A stretch of 64,000 bases of DNA from Microbacterium sp. 8M (GTDB lineage: Bacteria > Actinomycetota > Actinomycetes > Actinomycetales > Microbacteriaceae). Below, in pieces: positions 9,719-18,068 of the stretch (position 1 is the stretch's first letter; every line of letters begins with the position of its first letter). A model generated the notes under the pieces. It did no database searches. It was not told the origin of the DNA and saw nothing but the letters and a program-made list of their open reading frames with translations. The stretch lies in NCBI RefSeq assembly GCF_902506375.1, contig NZ_LR733284.1:915042-979041 (forward strand). Reading direction: 5' to 3'. Made by a program: the position numbers and the translations under genes.

Positions 9719-10391
9719 GCAGCACCACCTGAAGCCGGTCGCGCACCTGCCATTTCGTCATGACCCGGCCGAGATGGGCCTTCACGGTCGCCTCGGACAG
9801 GTGGAGCTCCGCCGCGATCTCGCGGTTCGTCATTCCGCGGGTGAGCAGCTGCACGATCTCGCGCTCCCGTGGCGCCAACAGTTCCAGTTCTCGCCCGGCA
9901 GCGCCGACCGTGCGGATCGGGCAGCGGATGACGTGCTCGACGAGGCGGTTCAGCACCCGCCGCGAGACGAAGACGTTCTTCTCCACGGTCTCCTTCTTCG
10001 CGGTCTCGATGACGGCGCGCACGAGCTCCTCCGGCTCGGCATCCCGCCCGACGATCCCGCGAACGCCGAGTTCGAAGAGGTCCCGGAGCCGCCCGAACGG
10101 CTCCGCCGGGGCGACGACGATCACGGGCGCCTGCGCGTTCGCCGCGGCCAGCGCGGCCCGGGTCTCGAAGCCGGGCAGCTCGGAGGGCGAGAGATCGAAC
10201 ACGATGACGGGGGTCTCGCCGGCGCTCGTACGTTTCGCGCAGGCGGCCATCGCGCTCTCGATCGACGCCACCAGCTCCACGGGCCGGCCCGACTCGCCTG
10301 ACAGGATCATCGAGAGCGCAGACCCCATCAGACCGTCCGATGACACGACGATCGCCGTCGGAAACGCGTCGTCCGATACCGCAGTGATCAT
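9696..10391 (-). CDS. LuxR-type response regulator (orphan)
   Basis: Protein of 231 residues with an N-terminal receiver-like domain and a C-terminal LuxR helix-turn-helix. The likely phospho-acceptor is the aspartate in VIVFDLSPSELPG, but the first acidic pair is weak (VSSDGLMG instead of VDDH), so phosphorylation by a kinase is uncertain. The DNA-binding part is clear: LLAPREREIVQLLTRGMTNR followed by AELHLSEATVKAHLGRVMTK, about residues 165-215. No kinase gene is adjacent. It lies 90 bases downstream of the M50 protease gene in the peptide/ABC locus. That gap has a possible promoter (TACGCT on the minus strand near 10426-10431), so it may be both part of the locus and separately expressed. 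It is a natural candidate regulator of the locus. Confidence 0.88.
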   Translation of the reverse strand: MITAVSDDAFPTAIVVSSDGLMGSALSMILSGESGRPVELVASIESAMAACAKRTSAGETPVIVFDLSPSELPGFETRAALAAANAQAPVIVVAPAEPFGRLRDLFELGVRGIVGRDAEPEELVRAVIETAKKETVEKNVFVSRRVLNRLVEHVIRCPIRTVGAAGRELELLAPREREIVQLLTRGMTNREIAAELHLSEATVKAHLGRVMTKWQVRDRLQVVLRALNRIP

Positions 10392-10481
10392 GAGCCCCCC
10401 AGCCGTTGATCAGAGTCCCCCGGCTCAGCGTACAGCACAGTTTCCTTTACCGTCGTGAGGGGCCCCACGGACACGCTGCCG

Positions 10482-11156
10482 TCAGTTCCCGCGTGCGATC
10501 TCCCTCAACGCGGCCCCGTCCCCGAACGGCAGCGCGAGACCGACGACATGGCCGAGCGCCACCAGCGCGCCCAGCAGCACCGCCGGCGGCGCCAGCTCGA
10601 ACAGAGGCCACGCGCATGCCGCGACGACGACCGGAGCCACCGGCCCCGCCAGCACGACGGATACGTCCGCCCACCACGGGCCGGAAAGACGCAGCACCCG
10701 GCACGACGCGCCCCGCACGATCAGCACAGCGGGTGCCGCAACGCCCATCAGGATCCGGTAGGCGAGCACATGACCGAGCTCGTGCACGAGGATCGATCCG
10801 ACGAGGACCAGACCGAGGGTTGCCAAGGCGATGAGCGCCGAGAGTCCGAAAACGGCCCCGGTGGCCAGGAGAACAACCAGCGCCGCGAGGATCAGGCCCA
10901 TGCCCGATCCGAAATGGATCACGCAGGCCAGCGCCGCAGGGACGACACCGCGGGGCAGCAGTCGCGACCTGCTGGTGAACCACGGCGGCAGATGCCAGGA
11001 GCGACCTCCCGCACGCAGAAAGAGCTCCTCGCTGCAGAGTCCGTCCGCGACGGCCTCCGGAGCGGACCTGCGACGGCGCAATCCCAGCTCCGTGCAGATC
11101 AGAACGCCCTGCTCCTCCTCCACTCCGACCCGCACCACGCGGCGAACTTCAAGCAC
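10482..11156 (-). CDS. M50-type intramembrane zinc metalloprotease
   Basis: Membrane protein of about 224 residues with a 60-70-residue soluble N-terminus and about five membrane segments. The zinc site is clear: HELGH at about residues 125-129 inside a hydrophobic helix (LGLVLVGSILVHELGHVLAY), and the third ligand in LPFGDG near residue 213, the counterpart of the NPDG motif of site-2 proteases; LAGPVAP precedes it. It is thus likely an active intramembrane protease. The GTG at 11156 gives an 8-bp overlap with the permease stop and has a weak AGGCGAG upstream; an ATG at 11198 in the same frame is possible. Sitting in one operon with an ABC exporter and a small membrane-anchored peptide, it may cut that peptide in the membrane. 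This is inference. Confidence 0.85.
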   Translation of the reverse strand: MLEVRRVVRVGVEEEQGVLICTELGLRRRRSAPEAVADGLCSEELFLRAGGRSWHLPPWFTSRSRLLPRGVVPAALACVIHFGSGMGLILAALVVLLATGAVFGLSALIALATLGLVLVGSILVHELGHVLAYRILMGVAAPAVLIVRGASCRVLRLSGPWWADVSVVLAGPVAPVVVAACAWPLFELAPPAVLLGALVALGHVVGLALPFGDGAALREIARGN

Positions 11157-12624
11157 GAGCGGGTTCTCGCCTGCTCTGCCGAGCCGCGACGGCGGCATAG
11201 GCGCCGCCGAGCACGGTGATCGCCGCCAGGATGAGCACGCGGTCCGTGCCGGGAGCCGCGACTGCGGCCACCCACCCGGCCGTGAGCGTGACCGACATGT
11301 AGACGAGCGCGAGCAGGAATCCGGCGGCGGACGCCGAGAGCGGCTGCTCCTCGCTGTACGGCACGATCGCGCCGCACAGCAGGCCGGCGGTCAGGCCCAG
11401 CAGGCACCGGACGACGATGTCGGGGATCTGCGCCGGGGGGATCAACCCCGTGACGAGCACCGCGACGAGCACCGGCGCCCCGAGAGCCACGCCTGCGGAC
11501 GCGGCCGCCAGCGCCTTGGGTCCGAGCAACGGCACCCGATCGCCGCCGACCAGACGTGACAGCCACTGCGTGCGCAGCGTGCGCCCCACGGCGTTGACCG
11601 CGAGAACGAAGGGGAGGACGGGCAGCGACCCGGCGAGTGTCGGGACGATGAGCGCCGACGCGGGCACGGTCCGGGCGAGCACCCAGACGGCCAGGACTCC
11701 GAGTGGCAGCAGCAGCGCGGAGACGACGAACTGCGGTGTGCGCACCGCGATGAGCACCTCCGCCCAGAGCTGCCCCCACCAGGCGGTGCGCCGGAACGGA
11801 CGCGTACGACGGAGAAGCCGGATCGCTGCGCGCGGCGCGCCCGCGACGTGGTGCCGCGAGACCAGCCACAGCAGCACGACGACCGCGGAGGTCCAGGCCA
11901 CGGCCACCGCCGCAGCCGCGGGGACCGGCGCCACGGCGATGCGCGCGAACGTGCGCGCGGGCAGAAGCTCGAGCGCCCCGCCACCGTCGGCGGGGGAGGG
12001 CTGCGCGAGCAGGTCCGGACCGGTGACGGCGACCACGCCCGCGAAGACGAGCGCGCCCGAGAAGGTCGACGCGTACTGGAGCGGCAGCCGAAGCAGAGCG
12101 ATCGCGACGGCCTGCAGCGCCGTGAAGACCGCGACGGCCCCCAGGAGGAAGCAAGCGAGCAGCGCGACGTAGGAGGCGAGCCCCCGCAGGGCGTCCGCGA
12201 CTCCGGCACTGGTCCGCAGCACCACCACGACGGCGGTGCTGGTCAGCGCTGCGCTGTAGACGAGTCCCGCCGCGATGACAGGAACGAGCTGTCCGAGACG
12301 GGCCGCCGCGCGACTGACCGGCAGCAGGTCGAGGAGGTTCTGCAGCGCCGTCCGCGGCGGCGCGGAGAGGCACAGGATCACCGCGACGATGCCGGCCGTC
12401 ATCGCCGCCGCGGAGAAGGACGTGCGCGCGAGGGAGAGATGCAGCTCCGAGGAGATCCCGCCATCGAGCTCAGCACCGGCCAGAAGCGCCAGCCCCAGAC
12501 CGAACAGCACGAGCAGGACGCCGGAGACGATCGCGGCCGCCGTGATCCTCCGCGTCGTCGTGCCGAGCACCCGGGCGACCTCCCTGACCCACAGGGTCAG
12601 CGCGACCGCGGCGACCGCCCTCAT
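11149..12624 (-). CDS. ABC transporter permease, large multi-pass
   Basis: Protein of 491 residues made almost wholly of hydrophobic segments, about twelve, in two halves separated by a basic loop (RAAIRLLRRTRPFRR near residue 265). It has no motif beyond topology, but directly follows the ATPase and a small membrane gene and resembles the big permeases of bacteriocin or antibiotic-efflux ABC systems. The ATG at 12624 forms ATGA with the stop of the 103-residue membrane protein. A longer upstream in-frame extension is arginine-rich out-of-frame-looking sequence and was rejected. The 3' end overlaps the protease gene. Confidence 0.85.
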   Translation of the reverse strand: MRAVAAVALTLWVREVARVLGTTTRRITAAAIVSGVLLVLFGLGLALLAGAELDGGISSELHLSLARTSFSAAAMTAGIVAVILCLSAPPRTALQNLLDLLPVSRAAARLGQLVPVIAAGLVYSAALTSTAVVVVLRTSAGVADALRGLASYVALLACFLLGAVAVFTALQAVAIALLRLPLQYASTFSGALVFAGVVAVTGPDLLAQPSPADGGGALELLPARTFARIAVAPVPAAAAVAVAWTSAVVVLLWLVSRHHVAGAPRAAIRLLRRTRPFRRTAWWGQLWAEVLIAVRTPQFVVSALLLPLGVLAVWVLARTVPASALIVPTLAGSLPVLPFVLAVNAVGRTLRTQWLSRLVGGDRVPLLGPKALAAASAGVALGAPVLVAVLVTGLIPPAQIPDIVVRCLLGLTAGLLCGAIVPYSEEQPLSASAAGFLLALVYMSVTLTAGWVAAVAAPGTDRVLILAAITVLGGAYAAVAARQSRREPARA

Positions 12625-12932
12625 CCGGCGGCTTCCGAGTGCGCACTCTCCGATGCCCGGCGGATGCGACGCCCCGCCAACGTGGTCAGCAGCACGTACA
12701 GTCCGGCGCACGCGAGCACCGCGATCCCCATGCCCACGAAGTCCGGCACGAAGTTCAGCGCCGTCGCGCCGTTCTCGGTCGAACGCCAGATCCGGATGAC
12801 GCCGGGGATCGTCACGTCCCCGGCCGTGCTGAAGGCCATGACGAGCGACGCAGCGATGGCGAGGAACACGACGCAGACCCCGAGCACGAGTCCTGCGAAG
12901 CAGTGGAGGAGGATCCGGAATCCGGCTGTCAT
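12621..12932 (-). CDS. Small two-pass membrane protein of the ABC locus
   Basis: Protein of 103 residues, not recognised. Two membrane segments are visible: LHCFAGLVLGVCVVFLAIAA (residues about 9-28) and GMGIAVLACAGLYVLLTTLA (about 67-86). Between them lies a short outside loop (TIPGVIRIWRSTENGATALN). The C-terminus is short, basic then polar. It starts 60 bases after the ATPase stop with GAAAGG upstream and overlaps the permease start by ATGA, so it is co-translated with the permease. Possible roles are an accessory exporter subunit or an immunity protein. Neither is shown by sequence. Confidence 0.75.
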   Translation of the reverse strand: MTAGFRILLHCFAGLVLGVCVVFLAIAASLVMAFSTAGDVTIPGVIRIWRSTENGATALNFVPDFVGMGIAVLACAGLYVLLTTLAGRRIRRASESAHSEAAG

Positions 12933-12992
12933 GAGATGTGCCTTTCTCGTTCAGGTGTGTCGGGTGCCGGGCGACGCCCGGCACCCGGTGAG

Positions 12993-13760
12993 TCAGCGGA
13001 AGACCGCCGCGAGGCGATCGGCCCGCACCTCCGCGTCATCGGCTCGCCCGGTGACGCGGAGGAAGACGTCCTCGAGCGATGCGCAGGAGGACGCTTCGGA
13101 GATCAGCCGGCCCGGGGCGCCAGCTGCCACGACGGCGCCGTGATCGAGGATGGTCACCTCATCGCAGTCGCGTTCGGCGCGGAGCATGTCATGGGTCGCG
13201 ACGAGCACGGCGCGGCCGCCGCCGGCGTACGCGAGCAGGAGGCGCCTCACCCCCAGCGCGGCATCGGGATCGAGGCCGCGGAACGGCTCGTCGAGGATGA
13301 GGATGGCGGGCTCGTGCATCACGGCGGCCACGAGTTGCAGCTTTCGCTGCATTCCGTGCGAGTACTCGGCGACCGGTGCGTCGAGATCACCGGAGATCCC
13401 CAGCATCTCCGTGAGGGTGGCCGCCCGCGCGGAATCGTCGCGCCGGCGCAGCGCGTCGTGGAACAGGAGGAACTCCCGCCCCGTCAACGTGCCGGGAAGA
13501 GGCAGGTCGTCGGGGGCGAACCCGACCTCTTCCCGGCTCGCCTTGTCCTGGACGTCGATGCCCAGGACGCGGACGCGTCCTCGATCGGGGCGGACCAACC
13601 CGGTGACGATGTGCAACGCCGTCGTCTTGCCGGAGCCGTTCGGTCCGAGCAGTCCGTGGATCCGCCCTCGGCGCACCTCGATCGAGACGTCGTCCAGTAC
13701 CGTGCGCGCACCGTACCGCTTCGAGAGCGCCTCGGCCCTGAGCACGGCGTCCGTCAGCAT
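12993..13760 (-). CDS. ABC transporter ATP-binding protein
   Basis: Cytoplasmic ATPase of 255 residues with all catalytic motifs: Walker A in GPNGSGKTTALH, Q-loop region in EVGFAPDD (Gln replaced by Ala-Pro, a variant also seen in export ATPases), signature in EYSHGMQRKLQL (YSHGM in place of LSGGQ, typical of CcmA/NatA and lantibiotic-exporter ATPases), Walker B in AILILDEPFRGLD, and the switch histidine in VLVATHD. It starts 17 bases after the small peptide gene and is followed by two membrane genes, giving a complete exporter. The YSHGM signature and context point to export of a peptide or hydrophobic compound. Confidence 0.92.
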   Translation of the reverse strand: MLTDAVLRAEALSKRYGARTVLDDVSIEVRRGRIHGLLGPNGSGKTTALHIVTGLVRPDRGRVRVLGIDVQDKASREEVGFAPDDLPLPGTLTGREFLLFHDALRRRDDSARAATLTEMLGISGDLDAPVAEYSHGMQRKLQLVAAVMHEPAILILDEPFRGLDPDAALGVRRLLLAYAGGGRAVLVATHDMLRAERDCDEVTILDHGAVVAAGAPGRLISEASSCASLEDVFLRVTGRADDAEVRADRLAAVFR

Positions 13761-13777
13761 CTCCGCTTCCCGTCGGC

Positions 13778-14038
13778 TCAGGATCTGCAGTACATCTTCC
13801 AGGTGCCGCCCGACGACCAGGACGGCATGTCCAGCGCCGGCCAGCCGCCCTGATTACGGCAGTAGATGAACCACGCCGTCATCAGCCCCAGGGCGATGAT
13901 GACCGCGATCGCGATGATGATGATCCAGACGTAGCTGTCGCGGCGGACGAGGAGCATACGCCGCACGCGCTCCTCGCCCGCTGCCATCGCCCCGACGATC
14001 CCGTTCTGCAGTACTGCGGTCGCTTCGATCACTGACAT
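13778..14038 (-). CDS. Small membrane-anchored peptide with Cys-bounded Trp-rich tail
   Basis: Protein of 86 residues, not matched to any family I know. Residues 1-35 are a cytoplasmic region (LQNGIVGAMAAGEERVRRM) ending in positive charges. Residues 36-59 form one strong membrane segment (SYVWIIIIAIAVIIALGLMT onward). The last 27 residues form an outside tail bounded by Cys60 and Cys84 and carrying Trp66, Trp74 and Trp80 with several Gly and Ser (QGGWPALDMPSW, SSGGTWKMY). A disulphide would close a 25-residue loop. The start is supported by AGGGAGG five bases before ATG 14038. First gene of the ABC/M50/LuxR locus, 17 bases before the ATPase, so it is the likely cargo or protease substrate: a precursor of a bacteriocin or signal peptide. 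This function is inferred from context only. Confidence 0.7.
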   Translation of the reverse strand: MSVIEATAVLQNGIVGAMAAGEERVRRMLLVRRDSYVWIIIIAIAVIIALGLMTAWFIYCRNQGGWPALDMPSWSSGGTWKMYCRS

Positions 14039-14121
14039 GCGACCCTCCCTTCGTTCCGAGCCCTGGAATGGGCTGTGCCTGCAGGCTAGGGACGGGACGA
14101 TGGCCACCGCTTCGCCCATAG

Positions 14122-15675
<1,554 letters not shown>

Positions 15676-15765
15676 GCGCAGACGCACGTGAGGGCGTTCC
15701 TGGCCGATACCCGGGACCCCCTCGCCGCAGAAGCCCTCCACCCATTACCGGCAGATAAAAGCGTC

Positions 15766-15798
15766 AGGGTTATCTCTGCGAAAGATCAGTGATACCCT
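15766..15798. promoter_or_regulatory. Inverted repeat upstream of satD-like gene
   Basis: AGGGTTATC (15766-15774) faces GATACCCT (15791-15798), an inverted repeat with one extra T in the left arm, ending seven bases before the ATG. TTATCT inside the left arm could serve as -10. It is well placed for autoregulation by the encoded helix-turn-helix protein. Confidence 0.45.
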
Positions 15799-15804
15799 TT
15801 TCAG

Positions 15805-16437
15805 ATGATCGCCGTCATCCTCGACATCGTCGGATCCCGCGCGCTCGACGACCGCGCGAGCGCGCAACAGGCCCTCGACGACGCCATCGCGCGGATCGAG
15901 AGCGATGGCCCGCTGTCCGCGAGCCCCCTGCGACCCACCGTGGGCGATGAGCAGCAGGGCATCTATCCGACCCTCGACGCGGCGCTCGCGGCGCTGACCC
16001 TGCTGCGCCTCGCCCTGCCCGAGGAGCTCGACTGCCGGTTCGGCGTGGGTATCGGCCCCGTCGAGGAGATCGCCTCCGCCGCCGGCGAGATCCCCGAGGG
16101 TCCCGGCTGGTGGGCCGCACGCGCGGCGATCGAGCGGGTGCACGCGCTGCAGCGCCGCGCCGCCCCCGGCGCCCGCACCTGGGTGGTCGCGCACGAGGCC
16201 CAGCCGGAGCCCGACCACCTCCTCGCGCGCCAGGCGAACATCGGCCTGCTCACCCGCGACCAGCTCATCACCGACATGAGCGCCCGCACGCGCCGGCTCA
16301 CCTACGGGCGCTGCCTCGGCACGACCCAGCGCGAGCTCGCCGCCGCCGAGGGCATCACCCAGCCCGCGGTCTCGCAGGCGCTCGCCTCATCGGGCGCGGG
16401 GGCAGTCATCCAGGCCTTCAGTCTGCTCACGGCATAA
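15805..16437 (+). CDS. SatD family protein
   Basis: Protein of 210 residues resembling the SatD family (named from the satCDE acid-tolerance locus of streptococci; biochemical role not established). The N-terminus MIAVILDIVGSRALDDR and the block RPTVGDEQQGIYPTLDAAL match the family pattern of a cyclase-like fold. The C-terminus has a predicted helix-turn-helix (ELAAAEGITQPAVSQALAS, about residues 180-198), suggesting DNA binding. In many genomes a small membrane partner (SatE) follows; none is seen here. An inverted repeat lies directly before the start. Alternative: a stand-alone transcriptional regulator. Confidence 0.7.
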   Translation: MIAVILDIVGSRALDDRASAQQALDDAIARIESDGPLSASPLRPTVGDEQQGIYPTLDAALAALTLLRLALPEELDCRFGVGIGPVEEIASAAGEIPEGPGWWAARAAIERVHALQRRAAPGARTWVVAHEAQPEPDHLLARQANIGLLTRDQLITDMSARTRRLTYGRCLGTTQRELAAAEGITQPAVSQALASSGAGAVIQAFSLLTA

Positions 16438-16439
16438 CT

Positions 16440-16470
16440 TGCACACCATTGTGCAGGATAGCGCTACACT
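16440..16470 (+). promoter_or_regulatory. TetR-type operator and leaderless promoter
   Basis: TGCACA CCAT TGTGCA (16440-16455) is a perfect inverted repeat. TACACT at 16465-16470 is a -10 hexamer that would start the mRNA at about the GTG at 16477. GGAGG lies only one base before the GTG, too close to act as a ribosome site for it, so a leaderless mRNA is likely. The operator overlaps the -35 region, consistent with autorepression. Confidence 0.55.
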
Positions 16471-16476
16471 GGAGGA

Positions 16477-17145
16477 GTGACCGACACCACTGCACCCCGC
16501 CGCCAGCGCAGGGACGCCGCCGAGAACCGCGCGGGCATCCTCGCCGCGGCCTCGCAGACCCTCGCCGCGGATCCGCACGCCTCCGTCGACCAGATCGCCC
16601 GCGCGGCCGGCCTCAGCCGACGCGCGCTGTACGGGCACTTCGACGACCGCACGGCGCTGGTGCACGCCCTGGTCTCGGCCGGCGCCGCGCGGTTCAACGC
16701 GATCGCGGAGCGCGTCGACGACCCCGACAGCCGCATCGCCCTGGCGCGCCTCACCGCCGACCTCTGGCGCGAGGCCGCGCACGTGCAGGTCGCCGCGGCG
16801 ATCGCCCTGGACGAGGCGCACGTCGAGGCGACGGCCGCAGCTCTCGCCCCCCTGCGGCGCGTGCTCGCCGCCCTCGTGCGCCGCGGCCAGGAGGACGGCG
16901 AGCTGAGGCAGGACATGACCGCGCCGACGCTCGCCCGCCTCATCGAGGAGAGCGCCCGCACCGTGGTCACCCGCACCGACGCCTCCTCCCCCGTCGCCGG
17001 CGACATCGCCGTACGGGCCGTGCTCAGCATCGCCGGACTCGGCTGGCGGGAGATCGACGCGCTGCTCGCCGCCCATCCGGAACTCGGCGCAACCGCCGCG
17101 GCCGATACGCTGGCCACGATTCCCGCCGAGGAGGGCCGCGCATGA
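16477..17145 (+). CDS. TetR family transcriptional regulator
   Basis: Regulator of 222 residues. The N-terminal helix-turn-helix is DQIARAAGLSRRALYGHFDD (about residues 40-59) preceded by RRQRRDAAENRAGILAAASQ. The C-terminal ligand-binding domain is alanine-rich helical. It is the first gene of a three-gene operon with a degenerate ABC ATPase and a YhgE/Pip membrane protein, joined by ATGA overlaps, so it probably represses that operon through the inverted repeat just upstream. The ligand is unknown, possibly a substrate of the membrane protein. Confidence 0.92.
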   Translation: MTDTTAPRRQRRDAAENRAGILAAASQTLAADPHASVDQIARAAGLSRRALYGHFDDRTALVHALVSAGAARFNAIAERVDDPDSRIALARLTADLWREAAHVQVAAAIALDEAHVEATAAALAPLRRVLAALVRRGQEDGELRQDMTAPTLARLIEESARTVVTRTDASSPVAGDIAVRAVLSIAGLGWREIDALLAAHPELGATAAADTLATIPAEEGRA

Positions 17146-18068
17146 GGATCGCCGTGCACGACGTCAGCAAGGGCAAGAACGGCCGCGCGCTGCCCACCAC
17201 ATCGCTTGAGATCGAGACCGGCCACGCCCGGTTCGTGCTCGCCGAAACCGAACTGCGCCCCACCGTGCTGGGTCTCATCGCCACCGGACGGATGCGCCCC
17301 GACACGGGCGAGGTCACGATCGACGGCACCCGCAACGATCGCGAGCTGCGTCGTCGCATGGCGCTCGTCGACGCCCCCGAGGTGAGCGACCCGCATCCCG
17401 GCGTCACGCTCGCCGCCGTCGTGGGCGAGGAGCTCATGTTCGCGGGGCTCCCCGCGACCCCGCTGCACGCACGGCGGTGGCTCGAGCAGATCGGCTTCGC
17501 CGAGCTCGCCGCACACCCGATCGGCACCATCAAGCCGTCCGTCCGGGTGCGCGTGCTGGCCGAGCTCGCCGTGCTGCGCGACGACGTCGAGGGCTTCGTG
17601 CTGGTCTCCCCCGACCGGCACGGCGGCCGCCCGGAGGGGTGGTGGCGCATCGCCTCGGAGTTCGCCGACCGCGGCTTCGCCGTGCTCGTGATCGTCGGCG
17701 GTTCCGCTGCGGCGGTCATCGAGCAGCTCCCCGAGGCGCTCGAGACGGACTACCCGACCAACGCGACGGTGCCCGTGCGTCCGCTCGCGGACATCACCGG
17801 ATCCACCGCCGCGATCGCCGCGGATCCGGCTGAACCCCTCGAGGAGGAGCCTCCGGTCGCCGAACCGGTCGCTGAGCCCGTCGAAGCGACCACCCCCGAC
17901 AACGTCCCTTCGACAAGCTCAGGGACCAGCACAGGCTCAGCGACCACCCCCGACCAACCGGTCGCTGAGCCCGTCGAAGGGACCACCCCCGACGAGGTCC
18001 CTTCGACAAGCTCAGGGACCGATCCCGAAACCACCGACACCGACACCGCGAACGGAGCAGAGCGATGA
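17142..18068 (+). CDS. Degenerate ABC-type ATPase-like protein
   Basis: Protein of 308 residues with the outline of an ABC ATPase (IAVHDVSKGKNGRALPTTSL, later TVLGLIATGRMRPDTGEVTI and DGTRNDRELRRRMALVDAP) but without the nucleotide-binding motifs. Where Walker A should be there is LAETELRPTVLG, the signature is replaced by GTIKPSVRVRVLAE, and Walker B by EGFVLVSPDRHG. It therefore probably does not hydrolyse ATP. The last 80 residues are a Pro/Glu/Thr/Ser tail made largely of translated palindromic repeats (EPVEATTP, PSTSSGT, EPVEGTTP, PSTSSGT). It overlaps both neighbours by ATGA, suggesting an adaptor or regulatory subunit for the following YhgE/Pip protein. Confidence 0.75.
   Translation: MRIAVHDVSKGKNGRALPTTSLEIETGHARFVLAETELRPTVLGLIATGRMRPDTGEVTIDGTRNDRELRRRMALVDAPEVSDPHPGVTLAAVVGEELMFAGLPATPLHARRWLEQIGFAELAAHPIGTIKPSVRVRVLAELAVLRDDVEGFVLVSPDRHGGRPEGWWRIASEFADRGFAVLVIVGGSAAAVIEQLPEALETDYPTNATVPVRPLADITGSTAAIAADPAEPLEEEPPVAEPVAEPVEATTPDNVPSTSSGTSTGSATTPDQPVAEPVEGTTPDEVPSTSSGTDPETTDTDTANGAER
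17867..18020 (+). repeat. Cluster of four REP-like elements at a gene 3' end
   Basis: Copies at 17867-17891, 17904-17927, 17960-17984 and 17996-18020, alternately in the two orientations, plus a degenerate piece at 17928-17945. Ends are inverted repeats: GGTCCC/GGGACC in the fourth copy and GGTCGC/GCGACC in the first, where both arms changed together. All remain in frame and encode the acidic tail of the degenerate ATPase. Confidence 0.85.
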
